Of a stretch of 60,389 nt of DNA, positions 16,436-24,408 are shown piece after piece. The translations under genes were made by a program, and so were the position numbers. Source of the DNA: GWF sp031972135 (lineage in GTDB: Bacteria > Patescibacteriota > Microgenomatia > UBA1400 > UBA12108); contig DALYFH010000001.1 in assembly GCA_031972135.1 (NCBI GenBank), forward strand, positions 1 to 60,389. Direction: 5' to 3'. A model generated the notes under the pieces. The model saw only the letters and a list, made by a program, of their open reading frames with translations. It was not told where the DNA came from and did no database searches. Position 1 is the first letter of the stretch; every line of letters begins with the position of its first letter.

Positions 16436-17281
16436 ATGACTAAAGAAGTAGGAGTAGTCAGCACAGGTATACATAAGAAAGAAGCACTATCAAGTGTTTT
16501 AAATGGTGGTGAAATCATTCTAAAAATGTTGAAGATGGACGGAGATATCCCAGAAGTTGAACATCAGAATCCTAAAAAGGTGTTAAAGCCTAAGCTGGCT
16601 GATTATATACATATACTAAGACCGTCTTTGACATTTCTTGCTGAAGCAGGGGAAATACCGCCCCATGCAGTGCTTACTATGGACTTACTCGGATTAGATA
16701 TGAGTAATGCAGAGACTCTAAATGCTCCGTTTGGTCATAGTAGCGGGATATTAAAAAAACCAGATGATGGTACCCCAGCACGTGCAATAGCAGAGCACTA
16801 CAGTAAAAAGTTAAAATATAGACCAATCGGTGGATATGTCTATGATGCATTCGCATCTGGTGTGGCAGTAGCACCTGTCAACCGCCATGGAGAGGTGCTA
16901 CTTAACTACACGACAGCTTTGTGGGATAACGCAGTATGGATGGGGTGCTCATTACCTCTAGCACACATACTAGCCGACGAAAGAACTGTAAACAAACTGG
17001 TAGAGGCAGGTATATTGGGACCTAATACAACATCGATGAGGTCAATTAATGGGATACGTCAACAACATCTAATTAAAGACCTAGGTAGGCTAAATAGAGC
17101 GTTCCCAGGAGAAGATCTATCAATGAAAGTTGTGTATCGAAATATCAACTTGCGAATTGATGGTAGGGATGACTTGAGCAGATTAACCCACGCCACTAAT
17201 ATCGTTGATAGTAATATGGCCAACGCGACGCCTTTTCTGGGAAGAATGATTATAGATACAGTAAATAAATACAATAACTAG
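16436..17281 (+). CDS. Hypothetical protein, 281 aa
   Basis: No family is recognised. The protein is soluble, mixed alpha/beta, without membrane segments. Segments that look conserved in style are ADYIHILRPSLTFLAEAG, APFGHSSGILKKPDDGTPARAIAEHY, RPIGGYVYDAFASGVAVAPVN and DNAVWMGCSLPLAHILAD. It has no SD and its start directly follows a terminator T-run. Neighbours on both sides are nucleotide enzymes, so a nucleotide or phosphate-related role is a guess. Confidence 0.6.
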   Translation: MTKEVGVVSTGIHKKEALSSVLNGGEIILKMLKMDGDIPEVEHQNPKKVLKPKLADYIHILRPSLTFLAEAGEIPPHAVLTMDLLGLDMSNAETLNAPFGHSSGILKKPDDGTPARAIAEHYSKKLKYRPIGGYVYDAFASGVAVAPVNRHGEVLLNYTTALWDNAVWMGCSLPLAHILADERTVNKLVEAGILGPNTTSMRSINGIRQQHLIKDLGRLNRAFPGEDLSMKVVYRNINLRIDGRDDLSRLTHATNIVDSNMANATPFLGRMIIDTVNKYNN

Positions 17282-17333
17282 TTGAAGTCTATATCTAAAT
17301 AGATGGCTGGCTCTACTTTAACTATTTAAGAAG

Positions 17334-18182
17334 TTAATTCCGAGTTAAGGGGAGTGTGGCTGTAATTTGCGAGATGATTGGCAGCGTGACTGATGGTATT
17401 TTTTCGCATAAAGAATTTAATGTAGCAAGATAACATCTTAGCGCCATGTTCGCTACCTCTACCTGTTCGATATTTTTAGTGTCAATCCTAATATTGGCAT
17501 GTATAGATAAATCTTTGTGTCTTATTGATTTCCCGTTTATGGTATACAACTCGCCAAATCTAGCGAAATCGCGATCCCTTCGTTGTGTTATTTCACTGGT
17601 TTTGACTACTCGATTTTCACGTTTGCCGACGCGTTCAGCTGCTGTTTTTGGATCGATGGTAAGTAGTAGTTTGAAGTAGGGAGTATTACTATAATCATTT
17701 TTAGGTAATAGGCTTTGCATTTGGTCTAGTTCTAGTGCTAGTACTGCTATTTTTGCTTCCCAAACGTATCCTGGTTTTGATAGGGCATCTAATATAGTAT
17801 TTTGTTCGACAGCGTAGTCCCAAACTTTATCTACATGACGTGTTCTTTCATAGTTTCTCTCTATTGCAGCACCAAATTGCGCGAGTTCATCTCCGTTCGC
17901 TCCTTCAGCAAAACCATCACCGACTAGTTGATTAACTCCACTTAAACCAGCTTCCTTGTATACATGTTCGTACAATTGAAGAAAATTTTGATAATTATGA
18001 TCAAGTCCACGGTGATTATTATCAAATACATATCTGTTAAATCGATTTGCTAATCCACGAAAATACTTTCCACCAGATATGTTTGGCAAACCAAGAGCCT
18101 CGGAAAGTATTTTTGATGTAGTACTGCCGCCAGTACCCGCTGTTTCGCCACTGATCATAATCCTAGCACTGTATTCTGTCAT
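17334..18182 (-). CDS. Cytidylate-kinase-like nucleotide kinase
   Basis: The N-terminus IMISGETAGTGGSTTSKILSEALG is a P-loop of the CMK type (GxxxxGxGGST), followed by NISGGKYFRGLANR, like the SAGDLFR segment of archaeal-type CMK. Near the C-terminus RRDRDFARFGELYTING resembles the LID segment RExSExxRYxxxY. An inserted helical region (about 45-150) separates the two. Specificity cannot be read from the sequence. It is on the opposite strand to its neighbours and faces away from the gene at 18358. Confidence 0.65.
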   Translation of the reverse strand: MTEYSARIMISGETAGTGGSTTSKILSEALGLPNISGGKYFRGLANRFNRYVFDNNHRGLDHNYQNFLQLYEHVYKEAGLSGVNQLVGDGFAEGANGDELAQFGAAIERNYERTRHVDKVWDYAVEQNTILDALSKPGYVWEAKIAVLALELDQMQSLLPKNDYSNTPYFKLLLTIDPKTAAERVGKRENRVVKTSEITQRRDRDFARFGELYTINGKSIRHKDLSIHANIRIDTKNIEQVEVANMALRCYLATLNSLCEKIPSVTLPIISQITATLPLTRN

Positions 18183-18233
18183 ATTCGGACTATTCTAGTA
18201 CTTAGTTGGTAAAATTTAAACTGGCATTTTTGT

Positions 18234-18261
18234 TGACAGGTGTGTATAAATTATGTATAGT
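18234..18261 (+). promoter_or_regulatory. Promoter TTGACA-16-TATAGT
   Basis: A consensus -35 (18234-18239) and a good -10 (18256-18261) predict a start near 18268. Unlike many genes here, the message has a leader of about 90 nt. Confidence 0.7.
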
Positions 18262-18267
18262 TCTTTA

Positions 18268-18357
18268 AAACTTAAGTGAGACTTGTCTCGCTTTTGGTTC
18301 AAGTAACAGCAGTCTCGCTAGGATGAGACGGAAACCAAACATCAAAAGGAGGCATTT
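18268..18357 (+). promoter_or_regulatory. Structured leader with mutually exclusive hairpins
   Basis: gtgagac pairs with gtctcgc in a first 5' hairpin. A second gtctcgct lies downstream and can pair with gagac near 18325, and this second hairpin is bracketed by tttggtt/aaccaaa. Because gtctcgct occurs twice and gagac twice, the strands can re-pair in alternative ways. An SD (aaaagg) and TTG start follow. This is the layout expected of a switch or an autoregulated leader. Confidence 0.4.
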
Positions 18358-19329
18358 TTGTTAGAAACAGATATTTCGCCTTATACTAATTTTGTCGGCC
18401 CAGGAGGAATAACTTTTTGTTCAGAGGGGGTTGTTCATGCAGGAGTAGTTAAGGCATCTGCCGTATATTTCCCTGACAAAGATGGAAGTAGACTAAGGTT
18501 TGAGGATGATACGTATCACTCTAAGAAAATATTTGATGGTACTCCAGGGGAAGAATCATCTTTTACTGACTTGGCACAAGAAATTATTTCTTTCTTTTAT
18601 CATATTGGAGCATCTACAGGTCAAAGATTCATTCATGTACCTAAGCAGGAGATAGCCAGAGTATACGATCATAGAGAATCATTATCGGAAATACTACAAG
18701 GAAAGCATAACGCACCAGAACTATTGAGAGACAAGCTAAAAGCAACGCTTAAATTTCTGGCGACTCAAGGCATTGATCCTATGGATGTAGGGCTATATGG
18801 GGGATTGCAGAGCTATCTGGTCTCTAGAGATAATAGAAATTTCAAAGACATAGACTTAGTATTTCATGGAATTCAAAATGTGTCTAACATGAAGAGATTA
18901 GCGAATCTCACCCAAATCGGTAAAACCTTTAGGTCTCAATCACGGGTGAGATCTACTCCTGAGGATATGAGAAGACGAAGGCATGAGTTGACTAGAATCT
19001 ACATTCCTGATGATCCATCTGGCACATACTTAGATATTAAAATACTCAGAAATCCTAGTGATCCTGTTAGTTATCCCTACGATGCAACTGTTGAAAAACG
19101 TCTGAATATTAGAGGTACAATAGTGGACGATAGCGAAGCATTCTCTACTCCGACAAACTATAGAATACGTACTATTGAAGGCGATGTAATCAATGTTTCT
19201 TCTGTGAAATATGACTTCATCGCAGGTGCTGGAAATGGAGACTTAGTTGAGGTTAGTGGCATGCAGTGTAAAGATCACAACAACTTATTACTAATTAACC
19301 CAACAGATGACTATATAAGAGTACAATAA
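18358..19329 (+). CDS. Nucleotidyltransferase-fold-like protein, 323 aa
   Basis: The start is TTG at 18358, supported by the SD aaaaggagg six bases upstream. In the middle, VGLYGGLQSYLVSRDNRNFKDIDLVFHG resembles the GS...D-x-D motif of minimal nucleotidyltransferases, though the usual GS is GG. TYLDIKIL could supply the third acidic residue. The N-terminal 130 residues are unassigned. It precedes a TIM-barrel gene by 5 nt, so the two probably form an operon. Confidence 0.5.
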   Translation: MLETDISPYTNFVGPGGITFCSEGVVHAGVVKASAVYFPDKDGSRLRFEDDTYHSKKIFDGTPGEESSFTDLAQEIISFFYHIGASTGQRFIHVPKQEIARVYDHRESLSEILQGKHNAPELLRDKLKATLKFLATQGIDPMDVGLYGGLQSYLVSRDNRNFKDIDLVFHGIQNVSNMKRLANLTQIGKTFRSQSRVRSTPEDMRRRRHELTRIYIPDDPSGTYLDIKILRNPSDPVSYPYDATVEKRLNIRGTIVDDSEAFSTPTNYRIRTIEGDVINVSSVKYDFIAGAGNGDLVEVSGMQCKDHNNLLLINPTDDYIRVQ

Positions 19330-19334
19330 AATAT

Positions 19335-20039
19335 ATGTTAGGATTTTCTACAGGATGTTTATTCAAACATAAACTAAATATTCACGAAATTATTGAAATA
19401 ATTAGTGCTACTGAAACTGAAGCTATTGAGCTCAACTTTGGTAGAGTCGAGGAATTCTTAAATTTGACTGAAACAGATATTTTAAAGATAAAGGACGAAG
19501 TTAGTATTTTTAGTAAAGTCTCGATCCATGCCCCTTTTAGGGACATTAGTTATGATGTTAATTCATCTGAACTACTAAATAAACTGAATGATTTTGCATT
19601 ATTATTATCCGCAGAGTATATAGTCTTTCACCCTGACACAATCGTGAATGGTGAGACTATCGAAGGTATCTTTGGGAGTGCTGCTGCCATAGAAAATATG
19701 GATAAGAATAAATATTTTGGTAAGTCCGTCGTAGATTTAGATATTCTTTTTAAAACTATGCCATCAGCTAAGTTTGTATTAGATTTAAACCATGTTTACA
19801 CTCATGATAAGAGCATGAAGCTATCTAGAGTATTATTTGAAAAATATAAAAGTCGAATTGTTTCTTTTCATGTTAGTGGTTATGGTGGGGAAAGTGATCT
19901 CCATACTTCGTTGTCTAAGACAAACGCTATCCTAAAGGCAGTTCCTGATAAGAGTATATTGGCCATTCATGAAGGAACCGTAGAGTCTATCCTGCAAATA
20001 CAGACTGAATATAACCTGGTGAGGGGAATTTTTACTTAA
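19335..20039 (+). CDS. Xylose-isomerase-like TIM barrel protein
   Basis: The AP endonuclease 2 / sugar-phosphate isomerase superfamily uses a divalent metal in a TIM barrel. Candidate metal ligands occur in the expected order: IELNFGR, SIHAPF, VFHPD, IENMD, LDLNHVYTHD, SFHVSGYGGESDLH and AIHEG. The length of 234 residues is compact. It may act as an epimerase, an isomerase or an AP endonuclease. It lies in an operon with the nucleotidyltransferase-like gene and overlaps the convergent phosphatase gene by 8 bp. Confidence 0.75.
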   Translation: MLGFSTGCLFKHKLNIHEIIEIISATETEAIELNFGRVEEFLNLTETDILKIKDEVSIFSKVSIHAPFRDISYDVNSSELLNKLNDFALLLSAEYIVFHPDTIVNGETIEGIFGSAAAIENMDKNKYFGKSVVDLDILFKTMPSAKFVLDLNHVYTHDKSMKLSRVLFEKYKSRIVSFHVSGYGGESDLHTSLSKTNAILKAVPDKSILAIHEGTVESILQIQTEYNLVRGIFT

Positions 20040-20778
20040 CAAAGCTAAAGTTGGTGGTATCGATCCCAAAATATCTATGTGGTATTTTGATGAAATCACC
20101 GTTTTGACTATAGAAGAAATGTTGTTCGTACTTTTGAGCAGTTGGTACAGCAACATTTTCTCCAGCATCACACGAAAGCATATATAAAAACCTAATTGCA
20201 CGATTAACCGTTGCATGCGAAATTACAAGTAATTTTTCATCGTTGTTTATACTATTACTCAGTTCGAGTAAGAGTGACAATCCTTGACATACTCTTTCTA
20301 GAAACCTTACAAATGACTCACCATGTTCAGGTATATTCCCAAAAGAATATGTGATCGGTTTTTCAGTCCATTTATTGTGGTAGGTGTCATGCTTTATTAA
20401 GTCAATCATCTTCTTTCCTTCCCATATTCCGGATCCATATTCTCTTAACAATGGTGTAGATGTAACCTGCGTGATATTTAAGTACTTGGAATAAATAGTA
20501 GTAGTCTCTTTCGCTCTCATCATATTGCTAGTAATGATATGCTTGATAGGTAGTAACTTTTTATTTAATGTGGCTGCATCCTTCTCTGTTTCCTGTATCC
20601 CTATATCAGAAAGTGGAACATCAGTAGAACCTTGTACTAGTCCGTCTGTGTTATAGCTTGTTTTACCGTGACGACACAGTAATATTTTATTTAGGAGATT
20701 TGAGTAATCTTTTGGTTTAATTGTAGATATTCTTAATGAATTGTAGTCAATATAGTATTCGTACTTTTGTTCGTTCAT
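20032..20778 (-). CDS. Histidine phosphatase family protein
   Basis: The branch-1 phosphoglycerate-mutase-like fold removes phosphate via a phosphohistidine. The motif LLCRHGKTSYN carries the catalytic His, SNMMRAKETTTIY the second Arg, REYGSGIWEGK the acid region and VISHATVNRAI the second His. An extra N-terminal segment of about 28 residues is unassigned. Possible substrates include sugar phosphates, nucleotides or alpha-ribazole phosphate. Confidence 0.88.
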   Translation of the reverse strand: MNEQKYEYYIDYNSLRISTIKPKDYSNLLNKILLCRHGKTSYNTDGLVQGSTDVPLSDIGIQETEKDAATLNKKLLPIKHIITSNMMRAKETTTIYSKYLNITQVTSTPLLREYGSGIWEGKKMIDLIKHDTYHNKWTEKPITYSFGNIPEHGESFVRFLERVCQGLSLLLELSNSINNDEKLLVISHATVNRAIRFLYMLSCDAGENVAVPTAQKYEQHFFYSQNGDFIKIPHRYFGIDTTNFSFVK

Positions 20779-20938
20779 GGTGAGTAAGGATTTTATATGA
20801 TATAGACTTACTAATCTATAGATACTATTTAGTTTAATATATTGAAGGATTTGTCAGTATCGGAAGTGAGGAACCGAAACATTCGTTTGAATTTGAACAT
20901 TAAATGAGTATTGATATCATGTGTAAAATGTATGGGAT

Positions 20939-22039
20939 ATGGTGCAGGCAAATCCTAAGTGGTCGATAGACATTAACTCACCATTTGTTGGTAGTGATGA
21001 GCTACGTCGTGCAGATGGGCAGGGGATGTGGGAGTACTTTAACTCTGTGGGAATAGATTATCACCGAGATGACTTTCCCTTTTTGACTAACCACAAAGTA
21101 CCGCGGGTAAAGCAAATATTTGATTTTGGGGAGTATCTACATCTATCTGGTAAAGGAGAAGCACTAGCTTATTTATATGCAGGCCTCGGTAAAGTATGGA
21201 ACTACGTCGGACCTGTACTCGACCTTGAGCTACCACATGGGTTTAATGACCACACAGATCGCCATACGCTATGGGTGACAGGGACTGCGGTCGAGCTGCT
21301 CGCGAGAGCCGGGCGGAGCTACCACAATGGTGGGGAATTATATGATAGTCAGAGCGAGGCGCTCCTAACCCTAGTTGGTATGACACATGACCTAGGGAAC
21401 CTAGTAGACCGCCGTTCACACTCGATGTATTCGGCATGGCTATTATCCAGACTATTTGGCAATACTACCCCTCATAGCGAAGCCTGGAGGGCAGCAATGT
21501 ACACTATCCTCTTTCACGAAGAGCCGATGCTGGCTGACCTATCTGTCAACTTAAGTTCGGGGATCCCGCTGCAATGGGCACTGGTAGCCGCCGATAAAAT
21601 GCATGTGGGACGGGACCGGATAGGGGATCGATCGTATGAGTCGGGAATAGCTAATCATGCACTCGAAGAAGATGCACATATCCTTATTAACGCGCTCATT
21701 GTCAGGAGTGCCTGGGTGATGGGACCTCATGCATTTGTATGGCATCTAGATTTTGAGATCGAGCAGCTAGCGGATAAGTTTGCTAGTTTTACGAGGGGGA
21801 ACGGGAGGATCTGGGTCCCAAAAGCATTTTACGATAAATACCGTGCGGGACAGTCGTATCGTGAGATCTTTGCTGAGCTGTTTTTATCGCTTTACGAAGC
21901 CCGTATCAGGATGGCAGCAATGAGTATATTCTTACTCTACCCATACATTAATCGGTTTCAGGTATTTTTGTCAGATGCCAAGAGGGTGCCTGGGCAGGTG
22001 GAGCCGGGGGAGATGATGGTTTGCGAGGTGGTGAGATAG
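20939..22039 (+). CDS. HD-domain phosphohydrolase
   Basis: The metal-binding HD signature is visible as HTDRHTLWVTGTAVELL, then GMTHDLGNLVDRRSHSMYSAWLL, TILFHEEPMLADL and AADKMHVGRDRIGD, giving the H...HD...D pattern spread over about residues 100-230. Such domains hydrolyse nucleotides or cyclic nucleotides. The substrate is not evident. A taaaat box is about 9 nt before the ATG. Confidence 0.8.
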   Translation: MVQANPKWSIDINSPFVGSDELRRADGQGMWEYFNSVGIDYHRDDFPFLTNHKVPRVKQIFDFGEYLHLSGKGEALAYLYAGLGKVWNYVGPVLDLELPHGFNDHTDRHTLWVTGTAVELLARAGRSYHNGGELYDSQSEALLTLVGMTHDLGNLVDRRSHSMYSAWLLSRLFGNTTPHSEAWRAAMYTILFHEEPMLADLSVNLSSGIPLQWALVAADKMHVGRDRIGDRSYESGIANHALEEDAHILINALIVRSAWVMGPHAFVWHLDFEIEQLADKFASFTRGNGRIWVPKAFYDKYRAGQSYREIFAELFLSLYEARIRMAAMSIFLLYPYINRFQVFLSDAKRVPGQVEPGEMMVCEVVR

Positions 22040-22070
22040 ATGCTTCCGCTCAATCTGGGTTCGGGATACT

Positions 22071-22150
22071 TTGCGCAAAAAACCGGTCTGTCTGAGTCTA
22101 CTGACTCAGCGACCTCGTGCTCGGACTACCCGTCCTGCGCAAAATTTTTT
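22071..22150. repeat. Inverted-repeat element family B, copy 1
   Basis: Outer ttgcgca/tgcgcaa arms enclose a ctgagt/actcag hairpin and a 29-bp block at 22111-22139 that recurs at 30615-30643 and 34179-34207. A T-run follows the block. It lies between the convergent HD and vapC genes and may also terminate transcription. Confidence 0.7.
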
Positions 22151-22181
22151 GACTGCAAAATATCCCTGCGCCTTCATTCGC

Positions 22182-22547
22182 TCATTCAACTTTATTTGAG
22201 AGTTTTTTGTCAAAAGTTGTCAGAGATAGGCTTTTATTTATTGCTAAACAATACAAGTAGCAGTCTATATATGAGAGGTTGTGGGAATAATAGTATTCGA
22301 GTGCTTGAATAATAACTTTTTTTGAGGTCGACTTGTTATTTTTTAGTTCAACTATAGCGAGGAGAGCAGGGATAAATGACGCCTTTTCATCTTTGTAATA
22401 TGAGGTAAAAACCCATATAGTCTCTGCTATAACTGTCGGGTCGGTATATATCTCGTTATGCTTGATTAAGTCCTGAGCTTTTTTGGCCTGAGCTTCGTTG
22501 TCATTGAGGATATAGCGAAGGTAAATATTAGCGTCTAGTAATAGCAT
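22182..22547 (-). CDS. vapC: PIN-domain toxin (VapC type)
   Basis: PIN domains are Mg-dependent RNases. The acidic residues are in MLLLDANIYLRYIL, DPTVIAETIWVF, SYIDCYLYCLA and LTTFDKKL, in the usual order. The 121-residue length fits VapC. It overlaps the AbrB-type antitoxin gene by 20 bp, so they are co-translated. Confidence 0.9.
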   Translation of the reverse strand: MLLLDANIYLRYILNDNEAQAKKAQDLIKHNEIYTDPTVIAETIWVFTSYYKDEKASFIPALLAIVELKNNKSTSKKVIIQALEYYYSHNLSYIDCYLYCLAINKSLSLTTFDKKLSNKVE

Positions 22548-22815
22548 ACTTTTTGCCTAGTTCTTTGCCTGCGATCTCGCGAACTTCCTCTATAGGTATG
22601 TATTTCATCCCTGGTTTATGTAGTGCCCCAAAAGCCTGATCAAGAGAAATCCTGGGTACTTTGTGAGAAATGGCGAGGGTGTAGTGATGTTTTTTGGTCG
22701 GGTGGGCTGAGATAGTAATCTTGTGACCTGGCTTAATTTTTGAGGCATGCCTAAAAGCACTGGGTAGCGTAAGTTGACCTTTGCTGGTAACTGTAGCTGT
22801 GTAAGATGTCTGCAT
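22528..22815 (-). CDS. vapB: AbrB/SpoVT-type antitoxin (VapB type)
   Basis: The swapped-hairpin AbrB DNA-binding domain is at the N-terminus (TATVTSKGQLTLPSAFRHA). The C-terminal half, which in this family wraps the toxin, contains QAFGALHKPGMKYIPIEEVRE. I place the start at 22815 and not 22851 because the AbrB domain begins right there, a GATAAT box precedes it by 7-8 nt, and the longer form would translate through the palindromic operator. The protein is 95 residues. Confidence 0.88.
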   Translation of the reverse strand: MQTSYTATVTSKGQLTLPSAFRHASKIKPGHKITISAHPTKKHHYTLAISHKVPRISLDQAFGALHKPGMKYIPIEEVREIAGKELGKKYAITRR

Positions 22816-22847
22816 ATGCCTTACATTATCAAAATGTAAGGCATATG
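22813..22847 (-). promoter_or_regulatory. Operator palindrome covering the vapB promoter and start codon
   Basis: Two perfect 15-bp arms (22813-22827 and 22833-22847) are separated by atcaa. The start codon of vapB is inside one arm and the -10 box is near the centre. A third partial site (aatgtaaggc, 22851-22860) repeats the half-site 18 bp away, towards glyA. This is the expected target for the AbrB-type antitoxin. Confidence 0.8.
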
Positions 22848-22864
22848 TCAAATGTAAGGCGATC

Positions 22865-24190
22865 TTATTTTATCCCTGGTATCGGAAAGTCCTTGGTATA
22901 GGCTTTGATCTCTTTGCCTATACTTTTTAGGAATGGATCCTGATCTGCTTTGGCTTTGAAGGTTTTGATAAAGGCTGCGCGCTCGGACTGTTCTTTTGGC
23001 AGCACATCCTTTTCGATGTGTCTGATGACACGGGTGATCCAGTCCGCGACCTTTATCATATCTTTTTCTTTGAACCCGCGGGTCGTGAGTGCGGGTGTGC
23101 CGAGCCGGAGACCGGATGGGTAGTATGGGGAGCTGGGTTCGCCAGGGATAGTATTTTTGTTGGCGGTCATGTGCGCTACATCCATCGCATATTCGAGCTG
23201 ACTCCCGAGACTTCCATTACTACTTAAGTCTAGTAATATGAGGTGGTTATCACTCCCACCCGAAACCATGTTGATCCCAGATTTTTTAAACTCTGACTCT
23301 AGTGCTTTGGTATTTTTGACAATCTGCTCGGCATAACTTTTGAACTCTGGAGTTGCAGCTTCTCGGAGTGCTACAGCGATCGCTGCGGTCGTATGATTGT
23401 GTGGGCCACCCTGCAGTCCAGGAAAGATTGCTTTGTCGATTTTTGAGCTTAGATCTGGATCTTTGGCCAATCCTTTTTTGGTGACCATGATCATGGCACC
23501 ACGGGGACCGCGCAGAGTTTTGTGAGTAGTCGTGGTAATGACGTGGACGTAGGGGACAGGACTCTCGTGTACTCCGGCTGCCACAAGGCCTGAGATATGA
23601 GAGATGTCGGCCACGAGGTAAGCGCCGATACTGTCAGCGATCTTTGCAAACTTGGCCCATTCGATAACTCTCGGATAAGCTGTCGCACCACACCAGATAA
23701 GTTTGGGTTTTTGCTCTTTGGCAATCTTTTCTAACTCATCGTAGTCGACGATACCCTCGGGTAGGACGTGGTAGGGGTGAGACTCAAAATATCGGGCTGT
23801 GGCACTGACTTTCCAGCCATGGGTCAAGTGACCGCCATCGAGGAGGTTCATCCCTGAGACTACGTCGCCAGGATTTAGGAGAGCGTGGTAGACGGCAAAG
23901 TTGGCAGGGCTACCTGAGTAGGGTTGGACGTTGACGTGCTCGACGCCAAAGAGATCCTTGGCTCTCTGCACTGCCTCATTTTCTATCTCGTCGATATGGG
24001 TGTTTCCTCCGTAGTAACGATGACCAGCAAACCCTTCGGAGTATTTGTTGGTGAGGATTGAGCCCATTGCTTCTAGTACTGCCTCGCTCACATAGTTTTC
24101 ACTGGGGATCAGCTCTAGTCCCTCGAACTGACGTTTTTTTTCTTTTTCGATTGCGTTAAATATTTTTGGATCTTGCGTTTGTAGTGACAT
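22865..24190 (-). CDS. glyA: Serine hydroxymethyltransferase
   Basis: This PLP enzyme converts serine and tetrahydrofolate to glycine and methylene-tetrahydrofolate, which ThyA uses. YSEGFAGHRYYGGN, VNVQPYSGSPANFAVY, the Schiff-base lysine motif ITTTTHKTLRGPRGAM and GEPSSPYYPSGLRLGTPALTTRG are all clear. The 441 residues are of normal length. It is divergent from thyA across a 218-bp spacer holding element A copy 2. Confidence 0.97.
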   Translation of the reverse strand: MSLQTQDPKIFNAIEKEKKRQFEGLELIPSENYVSEAVLEAMGSILTNKYSEGFAGHRYYGGNTHIDEIENEAVQRAKDLFGVEHVNVQPYSGSPANFAVYHALLNPGDVVSGMNLLDGGHLTHGWKVSATARYFESHPYHVLPEGIVDYDELEKIAKEQKPKLIWCGATAYPRVIEWAKFAKIADSIGAYLVADISHISGLVAAGVHESPVPYVHVITTTTHKTLRGPRGAMIMVTKKGLAKDPDLSSKIDKAIFPGLQGGPHNHTTAAIAVALREAATPEFKSYAEQIVKNTKALESEFKKSGINMVSGGSDNHLILLDLSSNGSLGSQLEYAMDVAHMTANKNTIPGEPSSPYYPSGLRLGTPALTTRGFKEKDMIKVADWITRVIRHIEKDVLPKEQSERAAFIKTFKAKADQDPFLKSIGKEIKAYTKDFPIPGIK

Positions 24191-24222
24191 GGAATGCTCC
24201 TTGTTATAGTCTTTATGCTTGC

Positions 24223-24318
24223 CGCAGTGATTTTGCAGTGCTCACAGCTACCTGCCTGCGCAGGCAGGTCTGGCCACTTTGCACCAGAGGAGACGCTCCG
24301 CGCTGAAAATCATCTGCG
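24223..24318. repeat. Inverted-repeat element family A, copy 2, with nested palindrome
   Basis: Arms cgcagtgattttgcag (24223-24238) and ctgaaaatcatctgcg (24303-24318) pair. The blocks next to the arms match copy 1 at 951-1060 almost base for base. The centre differs: here the perfect 20-bp palindrome at 24250-24269 and about 15 further bases replace the short ctga/tcag hairpin of copy 1. Confidence 0.75.
24250..24269. repeat. ACCTGCC...GGCAGGT palindrome, intergenic copy
   Basis: A perfect 20-bp palindrome. Related near-palindromes occur inside recR (36497-36519) and ssb (54644-54663). Confidence 0.75.
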
Positions 24319-24408
24319 TCAATCATATTTAATAATATGAGAGCAGTAATTAGATCATGGTAAACTCATTATAGACAAATTGATTAAATATAAGAAAGGT
24401 CTCAAAGT

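Noticed and set aside
24250..24269. Restriction or Chi-like site as the explanation of the palindrome
   Set aside because: A 20-bp palindrome that is longer than known recognition sites and inserts into proteins is better seen as a small repeat element.
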